Shown: positions 1 to 7,354 of the stretch, in pieces
Position numbering within the stretch: position 1 is the stretch's first letter
Layout of the letters: each line of letters opens with the position of its first letter
From: Alphaproteobacteria bacterium
Lineage (GTDB): Bacteria > Pseudomonadota > Alphaproteobacteria > Micavibrionales > CSBR16-224
DNA: 7,354 bases
NCBI GenBank assembly: GCA_007116755.1
Contig: SKHU01000182.1
Coordinates: forward strand, 1 to 7,354
Reading direction: 5' to 3'
Program-made: the position numbers and the translations under genes
The notes under the pieces: model-generated
Seen by the model: only the letters and a program-made list of their open reading frames with translations
The model's database searches: none
What the model was told of the DNA's origin: nothing

Positions 1-50
1 CGCCGGAAATAGTAATACCAGCCGTTTCTTTCAATGAGGTAGTCGGACAT
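1..50 (-). CDS. Tyrosine recombinase/integrase, N-terminal fragment (runs off left edge)
   Basis: Only the first 16 codons are inside the window. Read on the minus strand from the ATG at 50-48 they give MSDYLIERNGWYYFR followed by a partial arginine codon. The pattern (tyrosine-leucine, arginine, glycine-x-WYYFRR) matches the N-terminal segment of phage-type tyrosine integrases of the DUF6538 sort, which usually continue as RRVP. This ATG is the probable start because an in-frame TGA lies 18 bases upstream, with no other ATG between; a G-rich stretch just before it may serve as a weak ribosome site. An integrase whose start faces the 3' end of a tRNA gene 170 bp away is the classic arrangement of a tRNA-integrated island, so the element should extend leftwards. 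The catalytic R-H-R-Y residues lie outside the window, so activity cannot be judged. Family call is by pattern on a short peptide. Confidence 0.68.
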   Translation of the reverse strand, partial: MSDYLIERNGWYYYFR

Positions 51-75
51 AATACGGCCCCCGGGTCAAAATTCT

Positions 76-123
76 GCATACCATTCAGTATACCACAATG
101 CATACCAAATTGTATACCAAAAT
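76..123. repeat. Four tandem 12-bp repeats between integrase and tRNA
   Basis: Four contiguous 12-bp units start at 76, 88, 100 and 112. On the plus strand each begins GYATACCA and is followed by four variable bases; on the minus strand each ends TGGTATRC. The variable pyrimidine alternates C, T, C, T, so the array can also be read as a duplicated 24-bp unit. The array lies 25-73 bp upstream of the integrase ATG and about 97 bp from the tRNA 3' end. Inference: these are arm-type binding sites for the integrase or an operator controlling its expression. One unit creates a minus-strand TATACT that could act as a -10 box. The repeat itself is directly visible; its role is not. Confidence 0.85.
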
Positions 124-219
124 AGGAAAAACGCAAAATGAAAAATTCGCAAGATGACAATAAAAACGCTTGTTTTCATTGTGTTATTGCGAAAATATGA
201 GATGATTTTTGAGGGAAAA

Positions 220-262
220 TGGTGCCGCAGAAGAGATTTGAACTCCCGACCCACGCATTACG
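220..262 (-). other. Putative attachment core (attL/attR half) in tRNA 3' end
   Basis: This spans the anticodon to the CCA end of the tRNA. Integrases that use tRNA genes normally recombine within the anticodon loop or T-arm-to-CCA segment and restore the gene on insertion. Here the intact tRNA abuts an integrase gene and tandem integrase-type repeats on its 3' side. The limits of the crossover core cannot be set, because the matching copy at the far end of the element is outside the window. Inferred from context only. Confidence 0.4.
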
Positions 263-294
263 AATGCGTTGCTCTACCCCTGAGCTACTGCGGC
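220..294 (-). tRNA. tRNA-Thr (anticodon CGT)
   Basis: The minus strand folds as a complete 75-nt tRNA. The acceptor stem GCCGCAG pairs perfectly with CTGCGGC. The D arm is GCTC/GAGC with an AGGGGTA loop. The anticodon stem ACGCA/TGCGT encloses loop TTCGTAA, giving anticodon CGT (plus-strand 260-262), which reads the threonine codon ACG. A 5-nt variable loop follows. The T stem GGGAG/CTCTT has two G-T pairs and loop TTCAAAT, and the gene ends with discriminator A and an encoded CCA. A minus-strand promoter with a perfect TATAAT lies just upstream. The 3' end points at the integrase, so this gene is the likely integration target, with its 3' half serving as the attachment core. Confidence 0.96.
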
Positions 295-307
295 GAACCA
301 CGGGAAG

Positions 308-336
308 ATTATACCGAAGCGCGCTGAAAATCAAGA
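308..336 (-). promoter_or_regulatory. Promoter of tRNA-Thr
   Basis: On the minus strand a perfect -10 box TATAAT (plus 313-308) lies 13 bp before the first base of the tRNA. Upstream is either TTGATT at 15-bp spacing (plus 334-329) or the overlapping TCTTGA at 17-bp spacing (336-331) as the -35 region. The predicted start site leaves a 5' leader of only about six bases. The -10 box is strong; the exact -35 register is uncertain. Confidence 0.7.
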
Positions 337-370
337 AGAAACTCTTGCCGATATCAAAAAGCCGTGGCAC

Positions 371-394
371 TCTGAAAATATGCGGTTTTTCAGA
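371..394. repeat. 8-bp inverted repeat upstream of the 412 gene
   Basis: TCTGAAAA at 371-378 and TTTTCAGA at 387-394 are perfect reverse complements separated by an 8-base loop, 17 bp before the ATG at 412. It is AT-rich and has no clean T-run directly after it, so it is a weak candidate for a terminator. It could be an operator or a 5'-UTR hairpin for the downstream gene, or chance in AT-rich DNA. No function can be assigned. Confidence 0.4.
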
Positions 395-411
395 ATTTTC
401 CGGTTTGTTTT

Positions 412-1245
412 ATGAGAGAATTTTCAACTTCACTGGTGCGTGAAAAAATCATTTTTTCCTTTCCCGAAAGCGTGTCTGCGGAGGCGGAGTTGCCGATTAT
501 AATTCGCAGTAACCGTATTCATCTGCGCCTTGCGCAGGGCGGGGTGGAGGAAAATATTGTTGTGCGCGCCCAGAATATGCCTGACACCTTGCGCATGGCG
601 GGAGCTGTTGTGGAGAATTTTTTCTGGTACGGCCCTGTTAAAAACAGGGATCCGGCATGGGAGAGGCTGTGGGGGCAAGCACTGTCCGATTACGGAAAGA
701 TTTACCATGCAGAAGAAAACTGGGGTGCCGTCTATTATGAAGGCGCGGGTGTGTTTCAAACGGTCAAATCTCCCTTTGCCGATGTTGTCGAACGCTGTGC
801 TTTGGCAACGCTGGACAATTACGATGCGACTCTGAAAACCGTCGAGACGGTTCTGGATAGATTGGGCAAAAAGACGCAGATACAGCATCAGGCCAATATT
901 GCGGCTGTTTTCAGCGATGCGGAGGGGGCAACACGCAACTCGCTGATTCACCGGGCATCAGGGCAAAGCGGTGTTTTTCATTTCACCGCATCGGGCGGAG
1001 ACCGCGCGGAGCGCATCGGTCGCAGCTTTCTTACGGCAGCGGCATTTTTGGAGGCTATCAATCTGCGTTATTTTATTGCGAATTTTGAGGCAGGACTTGC
1101 AAGAGGCAGTGCGGAGTCCCATGCTGATAAAATGGAGCAATACAAAGCCGCCAAAAAGCGGCGTTTGGCATTAATGCAATTTGTGAATGGTTTTGAGCGC
1201 CGATATGCGGTAAACTATCGTCCGGAGCGACCGGATTTTTTTTAG
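412..1245 (+). CDS. Hypothetical protein, 277 residues, unknown family
   Basis: An open frame of 277 codons that I do not recognise. An in-frame stop lies about 35 bases upstream of ATG 412; the ribosome site before that ATG is poor, so GTG at 436 is an alternative start. The protein has no signal peptide and no long hydrophobic segment, so it is probably cytoplasmic. The N-terminal ~50 residues are rich in beta-type residues (alternating isoleucine, valine, arginine). The middle is mixed alpha/beta with several aromatics (FFWYG around residue 70). The C-terminal third is helical, with a lysine/arginine-rich patch (KAAKKRR near residue 246) and an aromatic-proline end (RPERPDFF). Sixty-seven bases separate it from the next gene in the same direction, so co-transcription is likely. 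The long frame and protein-like composition support a real gene; the function is unknown. Confidence 0.8.
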   Translation: MREFSTSLVREKIIFSFPESVSAEAELPIIIRSNRIHLRLAQGGVEENIVVRAQNMPDTLRMAGAVVENFFWYGPVKNRDPAWERLWGQALSDYGKIYHAEENWGAVYYEGAGVFQTVKSPFADVVERCALATLDNYDATLKTVETVLDRLGKKTQIQHQANIAAVFSDAEGATRNSLIHRASGQSGVFHFTASGGDRAERIGRSFLTAAAFLEAINLRYFIANFEAGLARGSAESHADKMEQYKAAKKRRLALMQFVNGFERRYAVNYRPERPDFF

Positions 1246-1300
1246 GTGCGGCGCGGAAGATATGGCTGCTGAATATAAGGGGCAGTTCTTAAATTCAAAA

Positions 1301-1306
1301 AGGAGG
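1301..1306 (+). promoter_or_regulatory. Shine-Dalgarno AGGAGG deciding the start at 1313
   Basis: A full consensus AGGAGG sits six bases before ATG 1313. It settles the start against the longer reading from ATG 1262, in which these same bases would encode lysine-arginine-arginine and which has no ribosome site of its own. Confidence 0.9.
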
Positions 1307-1312
1307 ATAACC

Positions 1313-1840
1313 ATGTCTGAAGAGACACAAAAACCGGATTTGCTGGATATTGGCCATCATATTCTCGAAGATCTGCATATTGATAAGGACGAGGTTCTGA
1401 TGATGCAGGCCAGTATAGTCGAGGATGGCGCGATCGATCAGGAAGAGGCGGAAATGCTGTTTGCGATCAATGATGCGATTTCTGAAGGCGGAACAAAATG
1501 TCCGGAATATGACCAGTTTTTTATTGAAGCGATTACTGCATTTCTGCTGGCGGATGATATTTCCGAAGGCGTTCTGGACGATATGGAGTGGGACTGGCTG
1601 CGCGCGATGATCGGCGAAGACGGCGATCTGGACGATTTGGAAATCAAGCTGCTGGCGCATATCGCCAAAGTGTCAACCTCCGTGCCGTCGGATTTTTACG
1701 ATTACGCGCAGCGGTTTGAAGAGGTTGAATATGAGGATGAGGATGAGTCGCGTATGACGTTCCTTGCCAATTATCTGAGCGGTGCATTGAAGGGCAAGGT
1801 TCGTGGAGATGCTGCCGAGACACGCCATCTGCAGGAATAG
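1313..1840 (+). CDS. Acidic helical protein with DGxxDxxE motifs (TerB-like?)
   Basis: A 175-residue, strongly acidic and largely helical protein with no signal peptide or membrane segment. Three copies of a [D/E]G-x-[I/L]-D-x-x-E motif are visible at residues 38-45 (DGAIDQEE), 85-92 (EGVLDDME) and 103-110 (DGDLDDLE), with a weaker fourth (IDKDE) near 23-27. Each is followed by an amphipathic helix, as in EMLFAIND or IKLLAHIA. This is reminiscent of TerB-like helical domains, where such acidic loops can bind metal. The loops lack the early ligands of a canonical EF-hand. An acidic stretch (EEVEYEDEDE, about residues 137-146) follows, and the C-terminus turns basic. It probably shares a transcript with the upstream hypothetical gene and ends 4 bp from the stop of the convergent phosphatase gene. 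The family assignment is tentative; function unknown. Confidence 0.87.
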   Translation: MSEETQKPDLLDIGHHILEDLHIDKDEVLMMQASIVEDGAIDQEEAEMLFAINDAISEGGTKCPEYDQFFIEAITAFLLADDISEGVLDDMEWDWLRAMIGEDGDLDDLEIKLLAHIAKVSTSVPSDFYDYAQRFEEVEYEDEDESRMTFLANYLSGALKGKVRGDAAETRHLQE

Positions 1841-1844
1841 CAAA

Positions 1845-2728
1845 TCAGAATTGCAATAGCATGGCCGTTGCGTCATCCGACTGTTTCAGGCGCGGATATG
1901 TTTTGCCGTCCGGATCATCTTCCTGCTCGGTTTTGCGGAGCAGGTCATAAAGCGGGGCAAGTCCCGATTTGCGGGCCGCGTTCATCAGTGTTTCATGCGT
2001 GTGACATCCGTATTTATCGACCAGCGCGTAAAATCCGTCCGACAACAGCAGCGCATGACCGCTGGCTTTGCGTGAGAATAACTCATGGCGCATATTTTGC
2101 GGCGCAGTTTTATCAAGTGAAAAAATCGGATAGCCTTGCGCCGTATTGACCAGACCGCGTCCGGTTGTTAAATGTTCTGCGATTTTTTTGCGTGTTTCCG
2201 TAAAGCCAAGTCCTTCCGCAAGGTACGGCGTGGCCAGTGCGGCGGATTGCGCATCGCGCGCCGCCAGAACCGGATCATTTTCCAGCATTTCTACGCCGTC
2301 CTCCGTCTCGATCAGAACAGGGCAGTCACCGAGGCCGAAGCAATGCACATCTGCGCTTTCAACCGGAATATAGACAAGACAGAGGCTGGCGCAGGGCAGT
2401 TCAAACGGCGCTGTCGGGGAGCGTTTTTTGTTTTTGTCGAATTCTTTTTGCAAAGTATCCGTGACATCTTCCAGCAGGCTGCGGATCAGGGAGAAGGGAG
2501 CATGTCCGGATTTTTCATCAAGACGCTTGCCGAAATGTGCCAGTAACGCGTTTGCGCTGTGTGCGAACCATTGTGCATCGGTGCTGTATTCATCGGCAAT
2601 GAGGTTGTCTTCAGCAAGGCCGGTTGCGCCGTCAATGACCCATGCCAGCCCCTTTTCCGGAACGGCGCCGCAAGCATCTTCATTCGGGCGGGCGGGATAG
2701 CCGGGCGCAGAAAGACGGTCGCGAATAA

Positions 2729-2732
<4 letters not shown>
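1845..2732 (-). CDS. PP2C-family (PPM) protein phosphatase
   Basis: A 295-residue metal-dependent serine/threonine phosphatase of the PP2C/PPM type, expected in the cytoplasm. The catalytic signature is intact and in order: PNED at residues 16-19, the metal-binding DG in WVIDGATG (34-35), GLGD (133-136), LLLSDG (228-233) and the C-terminal SDDAT (285-289). These aspartates normally hold the two Mn/Mg ions. There are no transmembrane, sensor, kinase or regulatory domains, so it is a stand-alone catalytic domain. Its ATG overlaps the ppdK stop as ATGA (4-bp overlap), implying translation coupled to ppdK and no promoter of its own. That pairing suggests, but does not show, that a phosphoprotein linked to PPDK or PEP metabolism is its substrate. 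Its stop lies 4 bp from that of the convergent acidic-protein gene, leaving no room for a terminator between them. Confidence 0.93.
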
Positions 2733-5452
<2,720 letters not shown>

Positions 5453-5461
5453 ATTTTTGCT

Positions 5462-5467
5462 CCTCCT
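5462..5467 (-). promoter_or_regulatory. Shine-Dalgarno of ppdK
   Basis: Plus-strand CCTCCT reads AGGAGG on the minus strand, nine bases before the ppdK ATG (5452-5450). It confirms the chosen start and predicts efficient translation. Confidence 0.88.
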
Positions 5468-5499
5468 ATGATTCCCGCTGATGTATATAAAGCTATTCG

Positions 5500-5528
5500 A
5501 GCCTAGGCAAAGTGCGCGTTTTCGTCAA
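5500..5528 (-). promoter_or_regulatory. Candidate ppdK promoter
   Basis: On the minus strand TTGACG (plus 5528-5523) is followed after exactly 17 bp by TAGGCT (5505-5500). The -35 is five of six to consensus. The -10 keeps only the key first, second and last positions. The predicted transcript would have a leader of about 40 bases containing the AGGAGG. It is the best candidate in the divergent region for driving ppdK and the phosphatase. Confidence 0.5.
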
Positions 5529-5529
5529 G

Positions 5530-5551
5530 ATCAAACACAGATCAAGCACAG
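5530..5551. repeat. Two 11-bp direct repeats abutting the ppdK -35
   Basis: ATCAAACACAG (5530-5540) and ATCAAGCACAG (5541-5551) are contiguous and differ at one base. On the minus strand they read CTGTGYTTGAT twice and sit immediately upstream of the TTGACG -35 box of the candidate ppdK promoter. The 11-bp period is about one helical turn. They also lie about 23 bp upstream of the -35 box of the divergent plus-strand promoter. Position and periodicity suit a same-face activator site, which is inference. Confidence 0.6.
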
Positions 5552-5573
5552 CACGGAAATTCGCGCTTTCCGC

Positions 5574-5603
5574 TTGACTTATTGTCATAAGCTGATGTAT
5601 TGT
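5574..5603 (+). promoter_or_regulatory. Candidate promoter of the 5641 gene
   Basis: TTGACT (5574-5579) is separated by 18 bp from TATTGT (5598-5603). Transcription would start near 5610, about 30 bases before the ATG at 5641. This argues against the longer reading from GTG 5602, which would begin inside the -10 box. Confidence 0.5.
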
Positions 5604-5640
5604 GCAGGCAACCCGATATGGCAACAAGGCAAGGCGTGTA

Positions 5641-6162
5641 ATGAAACTTCCAAAATTCAAAAAGACCCGCGATTTTATATCAAAGAAAATTTCCTCCGTT
5701 TTCAACGGTTTTTCGCATTTACGTGAAGAATGGCTTGAAAGTCACCGTACGCCCGTGGCTGATACAGACAGGGAGTTTCAAAGTCTTGTTATGCGTCGCC
5801 AGTGGAGCGGAAAATGGCGTGTGGACGGCTTCGTCTATGAGCCGGCCGACCGTCATATCATTGCTTTTACCGGAGAGGCTATTCCCGATACCTACCGCGT
5901 ACAGACGGGAAAGAACCGCGTAGAAAATTATTTCGGCCATCTGACCGGAAATCTGGTCAAAGGCGTTGTGTTTCACGAAGCTGTCGCGCTTCTTAAGCAA
6001 TATGATGCGGAAAAAAGCAATGCGGCATTTTTGAAGGAAATCGACGCAAAGCCGCATGACCGTCACTATACCGTGATGATGGCCGCCTATCAGGCGCGTG
6101 AAGCCGAGTCAAAAGCTGCCGCCAAACCCAAAGCCGCCAAAAAGAGCAACCCCAAAACCTAG
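5641..6162 (+). CDS. Hypothetical protein, 173 residues, basic Lys/Ala-rich tail
   Basis: Family not recognised. The ATG at 5641 is preferred: AAGG lies six bases upstream and the likely promoter -10 is at 5598-5603. The protein begins with a basic stretch (KLPKFKKTRDFISKK) and has no signal peptide or membrane segment. A compact middle (roughly residues 45-125) is rich in tryptophan, tyrosine and histidine, for example WSGKWRVDGFVYEP and NYFGHLTGNL. The last ~20 residues are a low-complexity lysine/alanine/proline tail (AAAKPKAAKKS), probably disordered and possibly nucleic-acid- or membrane-contacting. It is divergent from ppdK across a 188-bp shared control region and lies 124 bp upstream of the GlyRS gene in the same direction. 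A real gene is likely from its promoter, ribosome site and composition; function unknown. Confidence 0.8.
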   Translation: MKLPKFKKTRDFISKKISSVFNGFSHLREEWLESHRTPVADTDREFQSLVMRRQWSGKWRVDGFVYEPADRHIIAFTGEAIPDTYRVQTGKNRVENYFGHLTGNLVKGVVFHEAVALLKQYDAEKSNAAFLKEIDAKPHDRHYTVMMAAYQAREAESKAAAKPKAAKKSNPKT

Positions 6163-6188
6163 CTGTTTCCACCGATGTTTTTGCCGAT

Positions 6189-6212
6189 TATCATTTGTGC
6201 CTGCAAATGATA
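6189..6212. repeat. 9-bp inverted repeat in front of the GlyRS gene
   Basis: TATCATTTG (6189-6197) and CAAATGATA (6204-6212) are perfect reverse complements around a 6-base loop. They start 26 bp after the stop of the 5641 gene. There is no T-run following, so it is a poor intrinsic terminator. It overlaps the candidate GlyRS promoter from the -35 box into the spacer, which would suit a repressor operator. Role inferred only. Confidence 0.5.
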
Positions 6213-6223
6213 TGCAGTAAAGT
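6195..6223 (+). promoter_or_regulatory. Candidate promoter of the GlyRS gene
   Basis: TTGTGC (6195-6200) is followed after 17 bp by TAAAGT (6218-6223). The -35 matches only in its TTG core and the -10 at four of six positions. The leader to ATG 6287 would be about 55-60 bases and contains a run of eight A at 6246-6253. Co-transcription from the upstream gene is an alternative. Confidence 0.35.
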
Positions 6224-6286
6224 TGTATATTGTATATAAATGTGCAAAAAAAACGGCAAGAACATAATAAAAGGAACGGCAAAGGT

Positions 6287-7354
6287 ATGAGCAAAGCGCA
6301 AACGGCGGAAGATACGGTGTCCTCTTCGACGGCAACGGTGGATATGGATGAATTGACGGCGCTTTGCAAGCGGCGCGGTTTTGTCTTTCGTGCCTCCGAC
6401 ATTTACGACGGCATCAACGGCTTTTGGGATTACGGCCCGCTGGGCACGCAGCTCAAAAACAATCTGCGCGACTGGTGGTGGCAGGATATGGTGATTGCAC
6501 CGCCGCTCGGCCCTGACGGCGAGGTGCTGGACATCGTTGGCATCGACAGCTCTATCATTCAAAATCCAAGAACATGGGAAGCTTCAGGCCATCTCGCCGG
6601 ATTTTCCGACCCGATGCGCAAATGTCCGGATTGCGGCCATTTTGTGCGCGGCGATCATCTCTGGGATATTCTGGCCACAGATTGTGCGTGGCTTTCATCA
6701 CTGCTTCAGGAGTTTACGCCTGTAACAGGAGAAATCGACACGCCGCGCTTGCTCAAATGGGCGCAAACAAATGGTAAAAAACTTGCCCCCAATCTGGCTC
6801 TGGTCAAAAATCCGGAAGTGACCCTGTCTTTTCTTGCGACGCGTGTGAACGGACAACCCGATGCGCTGCCCGATATGATGGAATTGACCCGCTATCTGGC
6901 GACCGGGCAGATGCATGAGACAGGATTGCAGGATCCGTGCCCGTTGTGCGGCGGCGCCTTAAGCGAGCCTGTCGAGTTTACTCTGATGTTTGAAACCAGC
7001 ACAGGTATTGAAAAATCCAGCAGCAACAAAGTCTATCTCCGCCCCGAAACGGCGCAGGGGATTTTTCTGAATTACCGCAATGTGCTGTCTTCGGCGCGGG
7101 TCAGGCCGCCTTTCGGTATTGCGCAGATCGGCAAGGCCTTTCGCAACGAGGTGACGCCGCGCAATTTCATCTATCGCTCCCGCGAGTTCGAGCAGATGGA
7201 AATGGAATGGTTCTGTCATCCTGACGAAGCAAAAAAATGGCTGGATTTCTGGATCGAAGCACGGAAAGACTGGTGGGCAAAAATCGGTATTCGCAGTGAC
7301 AATCTGCTGATCCGCCCGCATGAAAAGGACGAGGTGTCGCATTACGCCAAAGAG
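6287..7354 (+). CDS. Glycine--tRNA ligase, single-chain alpha2 (class IIa) type, 5' part
   Basis: The first 356 codons are in the window with no frame break; the C-terminal part, including the anticodon-binding domain, lies beyond it. The enzyme charges tRNA-Gly with glycine using ATP. After a Ser/Thr-rich extension of about 20 residues come LCKRRGFVFRASDIYDGINGF and WDYGPLG, the N-terminal hallmark of dimeric GlyRS. Two zinc-type CxxC pairs, Cys113/Cys116 and Cys218/Cys221, flank an insertion of about 100 residues. Then come FETSTG, YLRPETAQGIF (Arg252) and the class II motif 2 region GKAFRNEVTPRNF (Arg286, Glu288), ending in REFEQMEMEWF. The sequence is unlike the GlyQ/GlyS tetramer usual in Proteobacteria. 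Start chosen at 6287 with AAGGA 11 bases upstream. The name glyS or glyQS is used variably for this form, so no symbol is given. Confidence 0.96.
   Translation, partial: MSKAQTAEDTVSSSTATVDMDELTALCKRRGFVFRASDIYDGINGFWDYGPLGTQLKNNLRDWWWQDMVIAPPLGPDGEVLDIVGIDSSIIQNPRTWEASGHLAGFSDPMRKCPDCGHFVRGDHLWDILATDCAWLSSLLQEFTPVTGEIDTPRLLKWAQTNGKKLAPNLALVKNPEVTLSFLATRVNGQPDALPDMMELTRYLATGQMHETGLQDPCPLCGGALSEPVEFTLMFETSTGIEKSSSNKVYLRPETAQGIFLNYRNVLSSARVRPPFGIAQIGKAFRNEVTPRNFIYRSREFEQMEMEWFCHPDEAKKWLDFWIEARKDWWAKIGIRSDNLLIRPHEKDEVSHYAKE

Noticed and set aside
76..123. Possible CRISPR array
   Set aside because: The units are only 12 bp and contiguous, with no spacers of CRISPR length and no cas genes nearby.
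66..254. Minus-strand open frame with a WYT/WYA repeat peptide
   Set aside because: It starts inside the tRNA gene, and the four-residue peptide repeat is simply the 12-bp DNA array read in frame. It also ends before the integrase start.
366..384. TGGCAC followed downstream by TGC, resembling a sigma-54 promoter
   Set aside because: The spacing between the GG and GC elements is about four bases too long for a sigma-54 site, and no TTGC element is present.
219..443. Plus-strand frame crossing the tRNA, and the minus-strand frame at 176-370
   Set aside because: Both run through the tRNA-Thr gene and its promoter, so coding is very unlikely.
1262..1312. Longer start for the acidic protein at ATG 1262
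   Set aside because: It has no ribosome site, and it would translate through the perfect AGGAGG at 1301-1306 that serves ATG 1313.
6163..6286. T-box or other riboswitch in the GlyRS leader
   Set aside because: The leader is about 124 bases, lacks the conserved T-box sequence and has no terminator/antiterminator pair. Glycine T-boxes are mainly a Gram-positive feature.
6109..7342. Minus-strand frames opposite the GlyRS gene
   Set aside because: The plus strand here has an uninterrupted, motif-complete GlyRS reading, so these are shadows.

Overview
The window looks like chromosomal DNA of a Gram-negative bacterium, most likely an alphaproteobacterium. The clues are the N-terminus of a tyrosine integrase of a style common in that class, moderate GC content, TTGAC-type -35 boxes and the overall protein flavour. 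This placement is an inference; there is no rRNA or other phylogenetic marker that settles it.

Layout from left to right. Bases 1-294 are the edge of an integrative element or genomic island. The first 16 codons of an integrase run off the left end on the minus strand. Next to it are four tandem 12-bp repeats in an AT-rich stretch, then a complete tRNA-Thr(CGT) gene on the minus strand whose 3' end faces the element. From about 295 rightwards the DNA looks like core chromosome. Two plus-strand genes of unknown function follow (412-1245 and 1313-1840); the second is a very acidic protein with repeated DGxxDxxE motifs. They converge, with only 4 bp between stop codons, on a minus-strand pair: ppdK (pyruvate phosphate dikinase, 2729-5452) and a PP2C-family phosphatase (1845-2732). 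The phosphatase start overlaps the ppdK stop as ATGA, so the two are almost certainly co-transcribed and translationally coupled. A 188-bp divergent intergenic region carries back-to-back promoter candidates and a pair of 11-bp direct repeats. To its right is a 173-residue protein of unknown function (5641-6162), and then the start of a single-chain (alpha2-type) glycyl-tRNA synthetase, which runs off the right end (6287-7354).

How the genes may work together: PPDK interconverts pyruvate/ATP/Pi and PEP/AMP/PPi. In plants and several bacteria it is controlled by phosphorylation of a threonine next to the catalytic histidine, and that TSH motif is present here. A PP2C-type phosphatase locked into the same operon is therefore a suggestive but unproven regulatory partner. 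Two further points deserve a check: the alpha2 GlyRS, which is not the usual form in Proteobacteria, and the integrase-proximal repeat array. The rest is ordinary housekeeping and hypothetical sequence. I see no CRISPR array, rRNA gene, complete insertion sequence or obvious defence system.
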